The position numbers and the translations under genes were made by a program. The notes under the pieces are model-generated. The model did no database searches, had not been told where the DNA came from, and worked only from the letters and a program-made list of their open reading frames with translations. From NCBI RefSeq assembly GCF_000003815.2, contig NC_049981.1:12729304-12791303 (forward strand): a stretch of DNA of 62,000 nt, given 5' to 3'. Shown in pieces: positions 44,430 through 56,200 of the stretch (its first letter is position 1; every line of letters begins with the position of its first letter). The stretch is from Branchiostoma floridae (taxonomy: Eukaryota > Chordata > Leptocardii > Amphioxiformes > Branchiostomatidae).

Positions 44430-45130
44430 TGGCATCATTTCCGTGTCAAAATTTCGTATTGAAAAAGGTACCTTAAAGAAGCGAAAATAGACGTAAATAC
44501 GTCTACGCTGCTTTGAACAAAACGTCGTTTTGGTAGGCCTAAAGGGGCCATTTGAACGATGCCCATACGTCCCCTTTAAAAAGATTTACAATTTTCGAGT
44601 CAAAATAACGTTCTGGAAAAGGGTACCTTAAAGAAGCGAAAATAGGTGTACGATGTTTCAAGGGGGACGTTACGATATCGTAACGACATATCGCATATCA
44701 TAGCAACATTGAACAAAATATGTATGCTGTAACTTTTCAAGTCACACAAACATGGTTATGCCCCACTTGATCAAGTCAACGTTACCATCAGATACTATGG
44801 CATCATTTCCGTGTCAAAATTTCGTATTGAAAAAGGTACCTTAAAGAAGCGAAAATAGACGTAAATACGTCTACGCTGCTTTGAACAAAACGTTGTTTTG
44901 CTAGGCCTAAAGGGGCCTTTTGAACGATGCCCATAAGTCCCCTTTGCACAGCTTTACAATTTCCGTGTCAAAATAACGTTCTGGAAAAGGGTACCTTAAA
45001 CAAGCGAAAATACGTGTACGATGTTTCAACAGGGACGTTACGATATCGAACGATAGTGTGCTACGATTTCCTGCAATATCGCATATCATAGCAACATTGA
45101 ACAAAATATGTATGCTGTAACGTTACATAA
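44430..45130. repeat. Tandem duplication of about 370 bp
   Basis: ATGGCATCATTTCCGTGTCA followed by AAGGTACCTTAAAGAAGCG occurs at 44430 and 44798. The two copies then run in parallel to ATGTATGCTGTAAC. Confidence 0.75.
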
Positions 45131-45185
45131 CACAAAAAAACAAGGTTAGTAGTCAAGTTTTCAGCCTTTCATGGCATGATTTATC

Positions 45186-45451
45186 AGCACGTCACCGGAA
45201 CGTACTGCGCCTGCGCGAACCCTGGTGGTTTGGGGATTGGTTTGGTCAACGTTGCATTGAAATTCCGCTTGTTGCACAATATATGTTAGAGACATGGTTT
45301 CATGTAAAACGTACACGGGATTTCACCCTTATATACGCACGTACTTTCTTAAATGCGGCCCTTTAGTAAACCGGGGGTTTAGCAAGGTTTAGCATAGTGT
45401 TTAGCATGTCTATACTTTTCGCGTAGGCGCAGTACGTTCCGGTGACGTGCT
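45186..45451. mobile_element. MITE with 34-bp TIRs and 9-bp target duplication
   Basis: Left TIR AGCACGTCACCGGAACGTAC (45186-45219) and its complement (45418-45451). A perfect 9-bp direct repeat TGATTTATC lies at 45177-45185 and 45452-45460. 266 bp, no coding sequence. Confidence 0.88.
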
Positions 45452-45589
45452 TGATTTATCCAGCTTATTGGTTGGTTTCTATCATGTGACTACAAAGAAG
45501 CTCTGTGATTGGTTTATCAGCAGTATGTACCCCTGGAATAGTTTTTTTACAGGTCTGCGATAGCAAAACCTATAGTGTTATTCTTGGGA

Positions 45590-45995
45590 CTAATTGTTTT
45601 TTTCAAGTCGGAAAAAAATGGGTCGGGAAAACCGAGGAACCATGAAATTAAATTGGTGTGGCCTTATGCGACAAAATGCTCTTTTTGCCTTAGAAGAGCA
45701 AAATGAGGTTTTTTGATCCAAAACTTGCATATGATTATTCCACACCCAATAAAGTTGGTTTGAAGAAAATCGGACATTGTTTCGCGACATCATTTTTTTA
45801 TGGGAAAAAAATGCTCTTTTTGCCACGTAGGAGCAAATTGAGGTTTATTAATCCAAGATTTGCATATTTGATGTCCAAAGATTATTCTGCTCCCAATAAA
45901 GTTGGTCTGAAGAAAATCGGACATCTTTTTGCGACATAATTTTTTTATGTGAAAAAAATGCTCTTTTTACCACAGAAGAGCAAAGTGAGATTTTT
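45590..45995. repeat. Tandem repeat of about 140 bp, 2.3 copies
   Basis: Each unit starts ATGCTCTTTTTGCC, continues with AGAGCAAA-TGAGG, and has CCCAATAAAGTTGGT and GAAGAAAATCGGACAT. Units start near 45670, 45810 and 45958. Confidence 0.8.
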
Positions 45996-46605
45996 TTACC
46001 CAAAAAGCTACCACACGTACCACTGATACCACACCCCGTACAGGAGCTACCCGACCTTCCTGTCGCACAGGACGTCTACTGGACGCCTTATGTACCTTCA
46101 AGCAGTAGTTCTCTATGAACAGGTGCACATTTTCCGCAATTTCGTGATAAGTCATGTTGTCTTCGGGCCGTGTCACGGGTGCTTGTTGTCTTCGGGCCGT
46201 GTCCGTGTAGACATCGTGTGTCTTGGTGCTATCGCCCGCGATTTCGTGATGGATTTTACTCTGCTCAATCCTGCTCTGAGTAGAGGAACCGAATTCATTC
46301 GGCAATATTTACATAATCTATCGTGTACAGGTAGCTTTCTATAACGACCCCTAGACTTTCATGATAATGAAAGAATCTACTGTTCAATATAACGTTACCA
46401 TACTCTGTGTGCAGATTAGTCATCCAGGGAGTTTAAATATGTAATAAAATCAGTCTTTACTGCTGGATATAAGTATTTTCTCTTACTGATCAGCAGGGAG
46501 ATGCCGTCAGGCGTCAGTTGGACATCTTCATTCAGGCTTTATCATAAAGCTTACAGTGATACACAGTAGAAGTTGAACAGCAGCGTTTGTTACTGTTCTG
46601 AAAAG

Positions 46606-46900
46606 CAAAAAACCGCCATCCAGGTGGGATGAGTGTATAATATGTAAGTGCTACATGTATATCTTTATGTATGCAAAAAAACGCCATCCAGGTGGGATGA
46701 GTGTATAATATTTAAGTGCTACATGTATATCTTTATGTATGCAAAAAAACGCCATCCAGGTGGGATGAGTGTATAATATCTAAGTGCTACATGTATATCT
46801 TTGTATCATATATTAAAACGTTTATTACTGTTCTGAAAAGCAAAAACCGCCATCCAGGTGGGATGAGTGTAAGATATTTAAGTGCTATATAACCACCGTC
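46606..46900. repeat. Tandem repeat of about 66-70 bp, four copies
   Basis: CGCCATCCAGGTGGGATGAG followed by TGTATAATAT-TAAGTGCTACATGTATATC. The fourth copy is set off by about 35 extra bases. Confidence 0.85.
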
Positions 46901-47017
46901 AGATGACGTACAAAGGATGTACATGTTTTATTTTTGAAGAGAAATAAAATATTTCAATTGACATCTGTGTTTTCTAAGGGCAGTATCAGAAGTATTATAT
47001 AACAAACACTGCTACTA

Positions 47018-47020
47018 TAC

Positions 47021-47083
<63 letters not shown>

Positions 47084-47120
47084 GACAGAGACAGGGACAG
47101 AGAGAGACAGGGAGATAAAT
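47018..47120. repeat. Microsatellite (AT)n(AG)n(ACAG)n
   Basis: An AT run, then an AG run of about 15 units, then ACAG/AGAC repeats. Confidence 0.95.
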
Positions 47121-47350
47121 AGGTTGATCTTTGAATGTCGCACAGTGCAAAATAAAAAAAGATCAACAGCAACGCATTTTATGATAAAACAATCGAGTAC
47201 CAGAAAGTAAGAGTTGTGCCCACTTATTGGTTTCTAGTGGTACCTGACACGAATGCCTAACTAGTCGATCTGGAATACACACACGAATACACATCTCAGT
47301 GTGGGTGGGTGTGTATTTCTGATGGGTAGGGGTGTGAAAGATCCCCTAAT

Positions 47351-47470
47351 CCTTATTCCACGGTCGGTCGAGGGCTTAATCCTTATTCTACGGTCGGTCG
47401 AGGGCTGAATCCTTATTCCACGGTCGGGCGAGGGCTGAATCCTTATTCCACGGTCGGTCGAGCTCAACCG
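47351..47470. repeat. 30-bp tandem repeat, four units, in the right foldback arm
   Basis: Exact 30-bp period: CCTTATTCCACGGTCGGTCG followed by AGGGCTGAAT. The left arm (42680-42755) holds only about two such units, in inverted orientation. Confidence 0.88.
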
Positions 47471-47934
47471 TGGAGTAAGCACTCGACCGAACGTGGAATA
47501 AGGATTTTGAAATAACTAGGTTCGACCGTGGAATAAGGATTTCGTCCGTGCCGTAATTCTCGACCGTAGAATAAAGACATCGACCGTGTAGTAAGATTAC
47601 CGGGTGTCGGCGTACGCACTGCATAAGCGTTCGACGCATTGCAAGACCAAACGTCAGGCAACCGTTCGCGCTCGAGCGCAAAGAAAAATGGGTCCGGATC
47701 ATGCTATTGCCGACGTTAGGAGAAAACATCGCACCAACGCCCGGAAGCTCACACGCCCAAAATGTTTTGGCGCCATCGAATTTGCTGGCCCAGAATAAGG
47801 TACCAAAAACGTGAGTTAAACAAAGACGAAATGTTACATACTGTCATACAAATATACATTAAAGCTTCACTAGATCCTCAACACAAAGCAGTTTTATCGG
47901 CTCAACAGAAACACGTGGTGGGCCGCAAACTACG

Positions 47935-48256
47935 AAAATCACCCCTTCGGGCCCCCGGTTGACGGGTTGTTAACCAGGGTGAAACGTGACTCAGTCTACC
48001 GTTATTAACACCGGTCGCTTTGATATGCTTCAGCTGAAACTTTACCATTGTGTTTACGATGCAGTTTTTGTCAAGAGTAACGCTCCTCTAGTGGCAAAAA
48101 GTATCAAAACCATCACATTTGGAATGCTTTAATGGGCAAGCAAGAATAATTTAAGATATAGCCTTGAATGCAACCCACCCCCTGACCTGCCAGTGTCAGA
48201 ATGACTCAGTCTATGACGCTTTGACAACGTTTTTTTGTCCTGCACAAAGACATGGT
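47935..48256. repeat. Right flank paralogue of 36300-36606
   Basis: CACCCCTTCGGGCCCCCGGTTG through GCACAAAGACATGG matches 36303-36606 in the same orientation. Confidence 0.8.
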
Positions 48257-50292
48257 TGAGTTCCGATATGACATCCGGCGTGGCATCATTGGAATGTAAG
48301 TTGATCGTCATGACCTTTAATGGTGCGTATGTGAGGGCATGACTTCCAGATCTAGACTTTACTGCATTGTTCAATGCATGGTCACGCACGGTAAAGACGG
48401 CCTTGATGTGCTCGTGCCAAATTTGTCCTACAGGCTTACTCCACCAAGACCACGTTGTTTTTTTTTTCGTTTGTAACTTTTAGGGAATTCTATCGACATG
48501 TTGAAGTTATTTTTAAGTAAACTTGGACGTTATTGCTGAAGCAGTTCCTTCTTTCAGTTGTGAAAATGATTTACTGGTGTTCGATGTAAAAATAAGGTTT
48601 GTGATTAAGAAAGAAAGGAACATTGATAGAATCATAGTTAGATTTAATTAAGAGTTCCCAAACTTCCCACAATTCCGGAGTTTTTCATAACAAGACTTCA
48701 ATACGTGTTATGTATGTAATTAAAGGCAGGCGTGATATTAGGCTACAGCAAGTATATTTTAAGGATGACATCAGTGCACTCACTAGTTTTCGGCTGATTT
48801 TTTCTTGTTCGGTGATGTTCAACATGACTAGGGAGTACTAAAATGCCAAAATGTGCCAATACGTTGCGTTGTAGCCTATTGATTGTTCTTGTAGAAGCGA
48901 CACTAGGGAGGTAGTCATGAGTGTAGTTGTAGAAGACTAGTTGGATATTTGTAAAATTGGCCATGAGTCAAGTTTCCAACTTAATAACAAGCAATACATT
49001 GTACCACCCTAGTGTCACTTTTACTATAAAAGTGCACTTCTTGAATACAGGAATGAAAAAAGAAATTCAATGCTTTGTTGGCTGCGTTACCATGTTTTGT
49101 CACTTCATTACATGTTTTTGGTGTCTATTTTGAAAATTCACACGTCTTTTTGGAAATTAATTAAGTCTATGTCATAAAGAAGATGTCATCCATAAAGAAG
49201 ACTTACTGTGACCTTAACAGATACTAATTATGTACTAACTAAATAATGTTAAGATGAACATCATCATGCATAGATTATGTAAATGTGAAAGAAATTTTGA
49301 TAATTTTCTTTTTCATGGAAGTATGAGGTCTCCAAACTTTCCAATGAACGTGTCCAGACTTGCTTTCTTGTATCATAGGTATGCAACAAAGTCTCTTTTT
49401 GGCATAATTGATATGGATTCATTATCTCCTGCTTCTAACTCACATACCGTGCAAACTTCCTTTAGGAAGCCACTGTAAAACTTCACAATCAATTGTGCAT
49501 ATGATGTAAAATTTCACATAATCTGTGTCTGGTGCTGTTCACCATTATCTTACATACATATGTCATGAATATGAAATCATTTGCCTTTAGGTTATTATGC
49601 ACTTTTATCACCAATTATCCAAATTAGGCAATGATTAGCGTTGACGATATTCATTAATGTTTTTCATGAACCACGTTACATTGTAATAACTATGAAGTTT
49701 CTGTCATTAGCACAAGTTCCCCTTATTATCCAGGCAATTCAAGTATTAACTTGTATGATTAACATAACATTAGATTGGCATTTCTGAAATTATCTATTTA
49801 TAAGCACAAAATACAGAAAATTCGTTCACCCTTTTCTGACGTATCCTGGTTTAAAGTCTGTGATGTTTTAGAAACATGGTGACACGGCACAGGGCAGATC
49901 ATGTACATCCCTTATCCCTCTTGATCTATCTCAACTAAAACATTACTAAAGCGATTCACTGACGGTGCATTTAACAAAATACCTGTCTTTGATTGGGGAT
50001 GCCTTTACTCTTGTGCAATTTGTGCTTTCCTCATCCCAGGTAACTGTTATCGTAGCATGTCCAGAAGAAACGTAATATCAAAACAGGAATTTCCTTTGCC
50101 GTACCGGGGTCGGCCAAAATCTAAATACATACCAAATGTCGTAAAGATCCATTATACACACGCACACACACACGCAAATCCGGTCTACTGATTTTTCAGG
50201 ACCGTTTTTTCTGGGCCGGTCCAACAAGAAAAAACGGTTTTGTACCGGTACCCCCTTGCCCTTTACTTAGCGAAGGCAAATTTTAAGGTAGT
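48257..50292. other. Intergenic sequence 3' of the mind-bomb-like gene
   Basis: No gene supported. 49350-49490 is shared with 40430-40560. A 74-codon + frame at 49254-49478 overlaps that duplicated block and has no known domain. GGACCGTTTTTTCTGGGCCG and its partial inverse around 50200-50240 form a small imperfect hairpin. Confidence 0.4.
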
Positions 50293-53200
50293 TTACACCG
50301 TTGTTTCGCGCACGATTGCCTCTTGCAATTGTTTAAACTTGTCAGTGCTCTCTTCCTTGACGACATCAGCTTCTACAAAAACACTTCCCTCTTTTTCTGC
50401 AAGCTTCTCCAATGCAGCTGGATTCAGGAAGTGTCTATAGATAGCAACAAAAAACAACAGCTTTACTGCAATTCTCGTATTTCAGATGGCAAATAAATAC
50501 ATGCTTTCTACATATTAAGTAAGAATTGAATTAGATGCAATTACATTACAAATGGTATAAAGTCTGATATTCTGTACACTCAGTAATTTGTACACTCAAT
50601 AATAGAATGATAACTGCATCAGCTAACTATTGGGGTTGACCAAATGACCACTTTACCTATTCAATGTAAAAACTCCGACATTAAGGTATACGACATTAGC
50701 ATTAGCTAACATCCTTACATTTCATCAGGAAAAGCAACTATTGCACTTCCAGTCAGAAAGCCAATTACCCTTCCTGTAGCTCCAATCAGCTGAAAAGAAA
50801 ATATACAGAATGCGTTGTTATTTTTTTGTTTCCTTGTATCGTACCCCGCGTACAAGAGATATTTATGTATTGCTGTATTTTTTTCTGTGATAATTCAAAG
50901 TTAATTATGCTAACTAATTATGTTTGCCACGAAAATTCTTATGATTAACAACAATTCATTTATTAAAGAACTTTAGAGTTGATGATCATGACTTAAAGGA
51001 GGTAAGTTGTTTGTAGCGGTTACGTATTTCTTGCTCCTTTTGTCTTTTCAAATAGGTTCTGCAAGAGCCTGCACTAGTGTGACTTTCTTTACGATCTTGA
51101 ACATTATGTAAGTAACGAATGTGTCGATGCCGTGACACTGTTATTTAGAAAGATATGAATGTACTCACAGCCTCCTTTCTGGAGTCGTACCCTCCGTGCT
51201 GTCTTGTCTGAAGTTTCTCTAGTTTTTCCTTTGGACCTTTCACTATAACCAACTCACCCTTACCAATGCCAAACTTCTCTTGCGTTATGTCATCAGAACC
51301 TAAATAATATGAAACATGCAATAGTTGTCAGACTGATTCGAAATAATTGGATTCTCATAAAAAACTCTAATGCCAAATCAATGACAATGACGATTGTATT
51401 ACGTACCTAGAGCGACTGTCATCTCCTTGAAAATGTCATAGAGTTGGCCAACATTGCCTTCCATAGTCTTTACTATAGCACTAATTTCAAGATCCACCTC
51501 TGGATCTCCACGATCAGGGGGCTCTCCGACACACAACCTACATTTCCCACAGTCAACACACCCTGTGTCACTTCCTCCGCAGTCACACACACTGAGGAAA
51601 AAACAGAATATAAAGCTCTGAGTCCATGAACACAGAAGCATGCTATGGAATAAAGTTATCAAATGCCACGCTGAGTGTAAATTCCAGCTGTGTTGTAATC
51701 GATACAAATGTACCTCCCAGGTCTTTTCACATGGCTTGACGTGTTTGGGGACCGGGGACCATAGTCAGTGCACTCCACACACTGGACACACTTCATGCAT
51801 TTCCCTGTTTTCCAATTGTGCTTCCCCGGGGAGCAGATATCAGCCTGACTCCAAGCCAGTTGCCCATCTCCTAGATAGATGATAAAAATAAAATAAAAAC
51901 TGTTCAAATCTGCCAATGCTAGATCAAATATTTATCCACTGGTACTAACAGACTGGCCACTCCGAGTCGCGCTTTCGAAGAAACCTCGAAGGGTTCGAAG
52001 ATTGACAATGATCATAATTGTGACTTTAAACCAAACAACGACGACGAAGCATACAATATAGTCGTTTCTCTAGATGCAATTACACGTGTTTTTCATATCG
52101 CTATGTGAACTATTGAAGTGTGCATTTACAGGTCGTTGAAAGGTAGTGACATACCTTGCAGGTTGATGCGCTCAAGATTCTCGTGAGAAAATAGCCACTT
52201 CCTCCCGACTACTTTAACCAGAATATCCTTATCACTAAGAATGGCATCAATCCTACCAACTTTGCTCAATGCCTGCAAAAAAATGAATTGTGCAATTGAG
52301 AATTTGCGTCGCACTGCAGTCAATTTGATTCAAGTTTGTCACAATTCATCAATGCATTATTTACAATTCTTTTTATGACATGATTTTTTAGCTTTTACCA
52401 AATTCATATCTTCATCCCATCCACCATGATCGTTCTGCCGAGCTTTCACTGCATCCTTATCCTCGCAGATCTTAACAAGGTCTCCAACTGACAGCTCGGC
52501 ACTCCTGCCTTCTGGTCCACCTGATACGTCTGCATTCACAAGTGCTTTGGTGTTGAAAGCAGCTCTAAAAAGACAAATCCTATCAAATTATCCTAAATAT
52601 TACATATATAGGTCAGTTTGTCTTAAAGGTAAAGGTAAACGACAGCTGTTTACTGTTATTCTCACATTTTTTTATGTTTATTGAAAATATATTGCTTTGT
52701 TATATGCAGTTTCAAGTCTTTACAATGTATCTGTGATTGCTTGTCTTATTTTCCTCATGACCATCTTAAAATTCAGATGTACTTACGAAAATGATGGAAA
52801 GTTTGCCCAGGTGTTGCCATTGTGGTCAATGTACATGATAGATCCAATGCTTCCAATACTCTGTCAAAGTGTAATTAATATATTCCAATGAGTTCGTTAA
52901 TGGCAAAATTCTTCAATACATCGGAATATACATCTAAAAACGTGTTTCTTATCAGTTATACAAATGCGTGATACAGGTAGGCCACAAAGATGTTAACAAA
53001 AAGTCATCAAGTTAGTAATATATCATTTAGTCTCAAGATACAAAGTGCATTTGTACATGGAAAGACTATCAGTAGATAAGATTGCAGAAGTCACCATAAA
53101 GCTTAAAAGCTTACCTTTTCCATCTCAGAGGAACAGCTTCCATGGCCTGCTTGCAAAGACTGCAGTGTCTCAAAATTAACACCTATCTGCACCTGATCTC

Positions 53201-56200
53201 CTCGGTCAAACGTAGCCTTCATCTCTTGTTGTACATATTCTACTGAAGTCGCATTCATGGGCGCAGGTACCTTATCTGCAATATAAAAATGATATATGAA
53301 TACCAAAGCACCTTAAAATTTCTGACAAAAATTTCATATGATATGTAATTGTCTGCCTCATTCTTTTTTGAAACTTTCTTCCCTCCGTATACTCGCTGCA
53401 TTACTACTTTGATTACCATTGAAGGATGATGTGCAATATTTTATCCTGTATAGCATGTATGTGATAATAGCTTATATTTGGGGATCAAGTCCCAGGATAA
53501 AATGCTGATACCAAGAATTCGAACTTAAACAAACACAAATAGCACAGGAATGCCAAAATTGGGTTGTTGAAACCACGCTACGTTGTTTAATTACATGTCT
53601 GCTAATCTCTAAACAGCTGCCATGAAAACTGCCTGCTTAACATAGTTAGTTAAAGACTTTCACAATTTTTTTCTTGGAATTAAACAATTTCCTCCGTGAT
53701 TATGCAAATCAATTCCTCATTTGCATAACATGCATATTATTATGAACATCTTTGCCCAAGCTACCTGCATGCCTAAAATGATGCCAATCCGTCGATCCTT
53801 TGTGCAGTTATCCTCTTTGGAATGTCTTCACAAAAGCGCCCCTACAGCTCCGAAATTAAATGTTAGGGGGCTGAAACCTGTCCCACTTTGTCATGACACT
53901 GCAAGCTATCTACTAGCCAAATGTCAAGACCATATCAGGACCAAGACAAGAGACACATTGAAAAAACTGCTATGATAGAGTATCCTCATTAATTATGCAA
54001 ATGTACTTCTATTTTGTATTTTATATTAGTATGTCATTTTGTACAACATTGTCTAAGGTATCTATATACCAAAAATAATTAAAATCCGTTGTTCCCTTCT
54101 TGAGTTATGAAAAAGTCCTTTTTACCAACAAATTTCTACCCATTTTGAACCCATGGTACGGTCCGCCCGTCTGGTCAAGGAGTCTGACCCATGGGCATTA
54201 GGAACGTGTCAACTGTGCTGTACAGCTGCTAGGGGTAGAATCAACCAAACCAGGCTGGGGGTTGTAATGCTTCAGCAGTTTTTGACAAAAATGCCCCTGC
54301 TATCCCAAAACTAGCCGCTAGAGGGCCCAAACTTATGTCACTAATTGCTGAGCACAAGAGCTACCTAACACCCAAAAATTGGGACCATATCCTGTTCTGA
54401 ACACGAGATAGCAAAACCGTAAGTTGCGCTGCAGTACCAAGGAAAGCCGCTAGGGGGCCCAAAATCTAATCAGTTCTAGCTTTCATCACACCCCACCAAC
54501 ACGCGAAGTATTAAACCAATCCATGCAGCCGTTCTTGAGTTATCTTGTTGACAGACAGACAGACACACACACACACAAACGCAGGGTAAAACATAACCTC
54601 CATGACATTTCATGAAGGTAATAAAAGATAAAACCGGGTTTCATTTTTCTTTGGGAAACAAAATGTTCTCTTTTGAAGACTAAACATTGTTTCAGTCATT
54701 CGGAATGTACCTGCTTTGGTAAGAAGAGAACAAGCAAAGCTCCATGTCCTTCCCCCTACATCTACTTTCACTGGTCCTGTTGGCTTTATCGCTCTGACGC
54801 GACCAACTTTCCCAGTTGCCTGAAAAAAAAGAACATAACAGCATCAAATACGCCAAAATTTACAATTTACTGAAGTCTGTGATGGACAAATGAGACACAT
54901 ACAGTTATTCCAGGTGTTCCCAGGTTTAAGTTAGAAAATGGGTTATCCGTCTTAAAATGATTGCCAAAAACTTAATGATGTTGGAAATATATACGATACG
55001 CTCAAAAGAAAAGTTAATGTAATTTTTTTCAGTAAATCTTTTCATCTCAAAATCCCATGATATCTTGGCTTGAAAATGAATATCTTTTAACGTACCTGTT
55101 TCATCTCTGGAATCCACATTTTGGACTCAGTTTGGACTTTCATTACGTTTTCATTGTCTGAGTCAATGAACACTAGGTCGTCGACCTCTATGACTGCAGT
55201 TGTGTCAACTTCGCTGGCATCAACTCCGATTTCCTTGGAGACTAGTTCTGACCTTAGGTAAAGCCTGTGAAAAACAAATTATAGGCTTTGACGACTTCAG
55301 ACATAAAAGGTAATTTTATATACATTGTGCTTGTTAACCCACTTCTTTCGGTTCCATGCCCCCACCCCCGGACTTGGAAAGGAAAAACTACAAATATATA
55401 TTATAGCCGAGTAAATCAAATATCAATATTATTGCTGTTGCCTTTGAGTAAAATATTAATCATGAACTGCAGGAGTCAAATGGGAAAGCAACAAAATCCC
55501 ATAGGCTGTCGTGAAGTGGCTAACATTTATTTCTGTCTTTACACGGAATTGAAACTCATAAAGTATATCTAGAAAATACCTTTTGCCATTATCGTAGTAG
55601 ACAAGTAAATCTCCGTCACGGTCAATGTCCTTGATAACGCCACGGGAATTCTTTTCCTTAAATTGAAAATATATTCATTACGTTTGGAAAACTGTTAAAA
55701 CAGGGAGGATAAACGTCAAACTTCATCAGCTTTTTAAAAATTGTTCATAAGGTAGTGCATTAAGGGTGGTTGGTGATTGTACATGACGTAGAAGAAAACA
55801 TGTACCAAACGTCCGTTGGATCTGTTAATTGTTTTACGATCATTCCTTGCTGATCCTAAAATAATTATTATTACAATAAACTGATTCCAGTGTTGTCTGT
55901 AGCCATACATATTGCAAGGCGTATAATGTGTAATGTAACCTCAAAACGTACGAAATGTGATGCAGAGAACACACATCATCATTACTTCATGCAAATACAT
56001 ATCATAAAAATGAAAAAATAACATAGCATTACAAAGGTTTACTCTAAGGTCAGCTACTCTCTGCGCATAAATTCCTAAAGAAAATATACATGTGGAATTG
56101 AGGTGTTCTACAAGCTGACAAAACTTTGAGTAAGTGAAGTGAAGTGTGTTTTGAACTGAAGTAACACATTGATCTGAAACAATGTATCAATTCTTTTCCT

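Larger units (their letters stand above)
42768..44465. repeat. Tandem duplication, period 857 bp
   Basis: Unit 1 is 42768-43624 and unit 2 is 43625-44465. Both start CACCTCTACCAAACAGAAAT and end TCAAAATTTCGTATTGAAA. They differ by few bases, including a 6-bp TAATTA insert in unit 1 near 43292. Confidence 0.9.
42193..47942. mobile_element. 5.7-kb foldback insertion with about 770-bp arms
   Basis: The left arm (about 42205-42960) and right arm (about 47158-47934) are inverted copies sharing GTAGTTTGCGG, CACGTGTTTCTGTTGAGCC, GGTACCTTATTCTGG and AAAATGCGTTG. Inner arms (43300-43600 against 46010-46360) continue the palindrome. The flanks are contiguous in the paralogue at 36160-36606. A candidate target duplication AAAATCA occurs at 42193-42199 and 47935-47941; the paralogue has GAAATCA. 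The left arm starts with about 19 extra bases, so the exact end is uncertain. The centre holds tandem duplications, LINE pieces and smaller elements. Confidence 0.65.

Noticed and set aside
49254-49478. 74-codon plus-strand frame downstream of the mind-bomb-like gene
   Set aside because: Lies in a duplicated noncoding block also found at 40.4 kb, where the frame is not kept.
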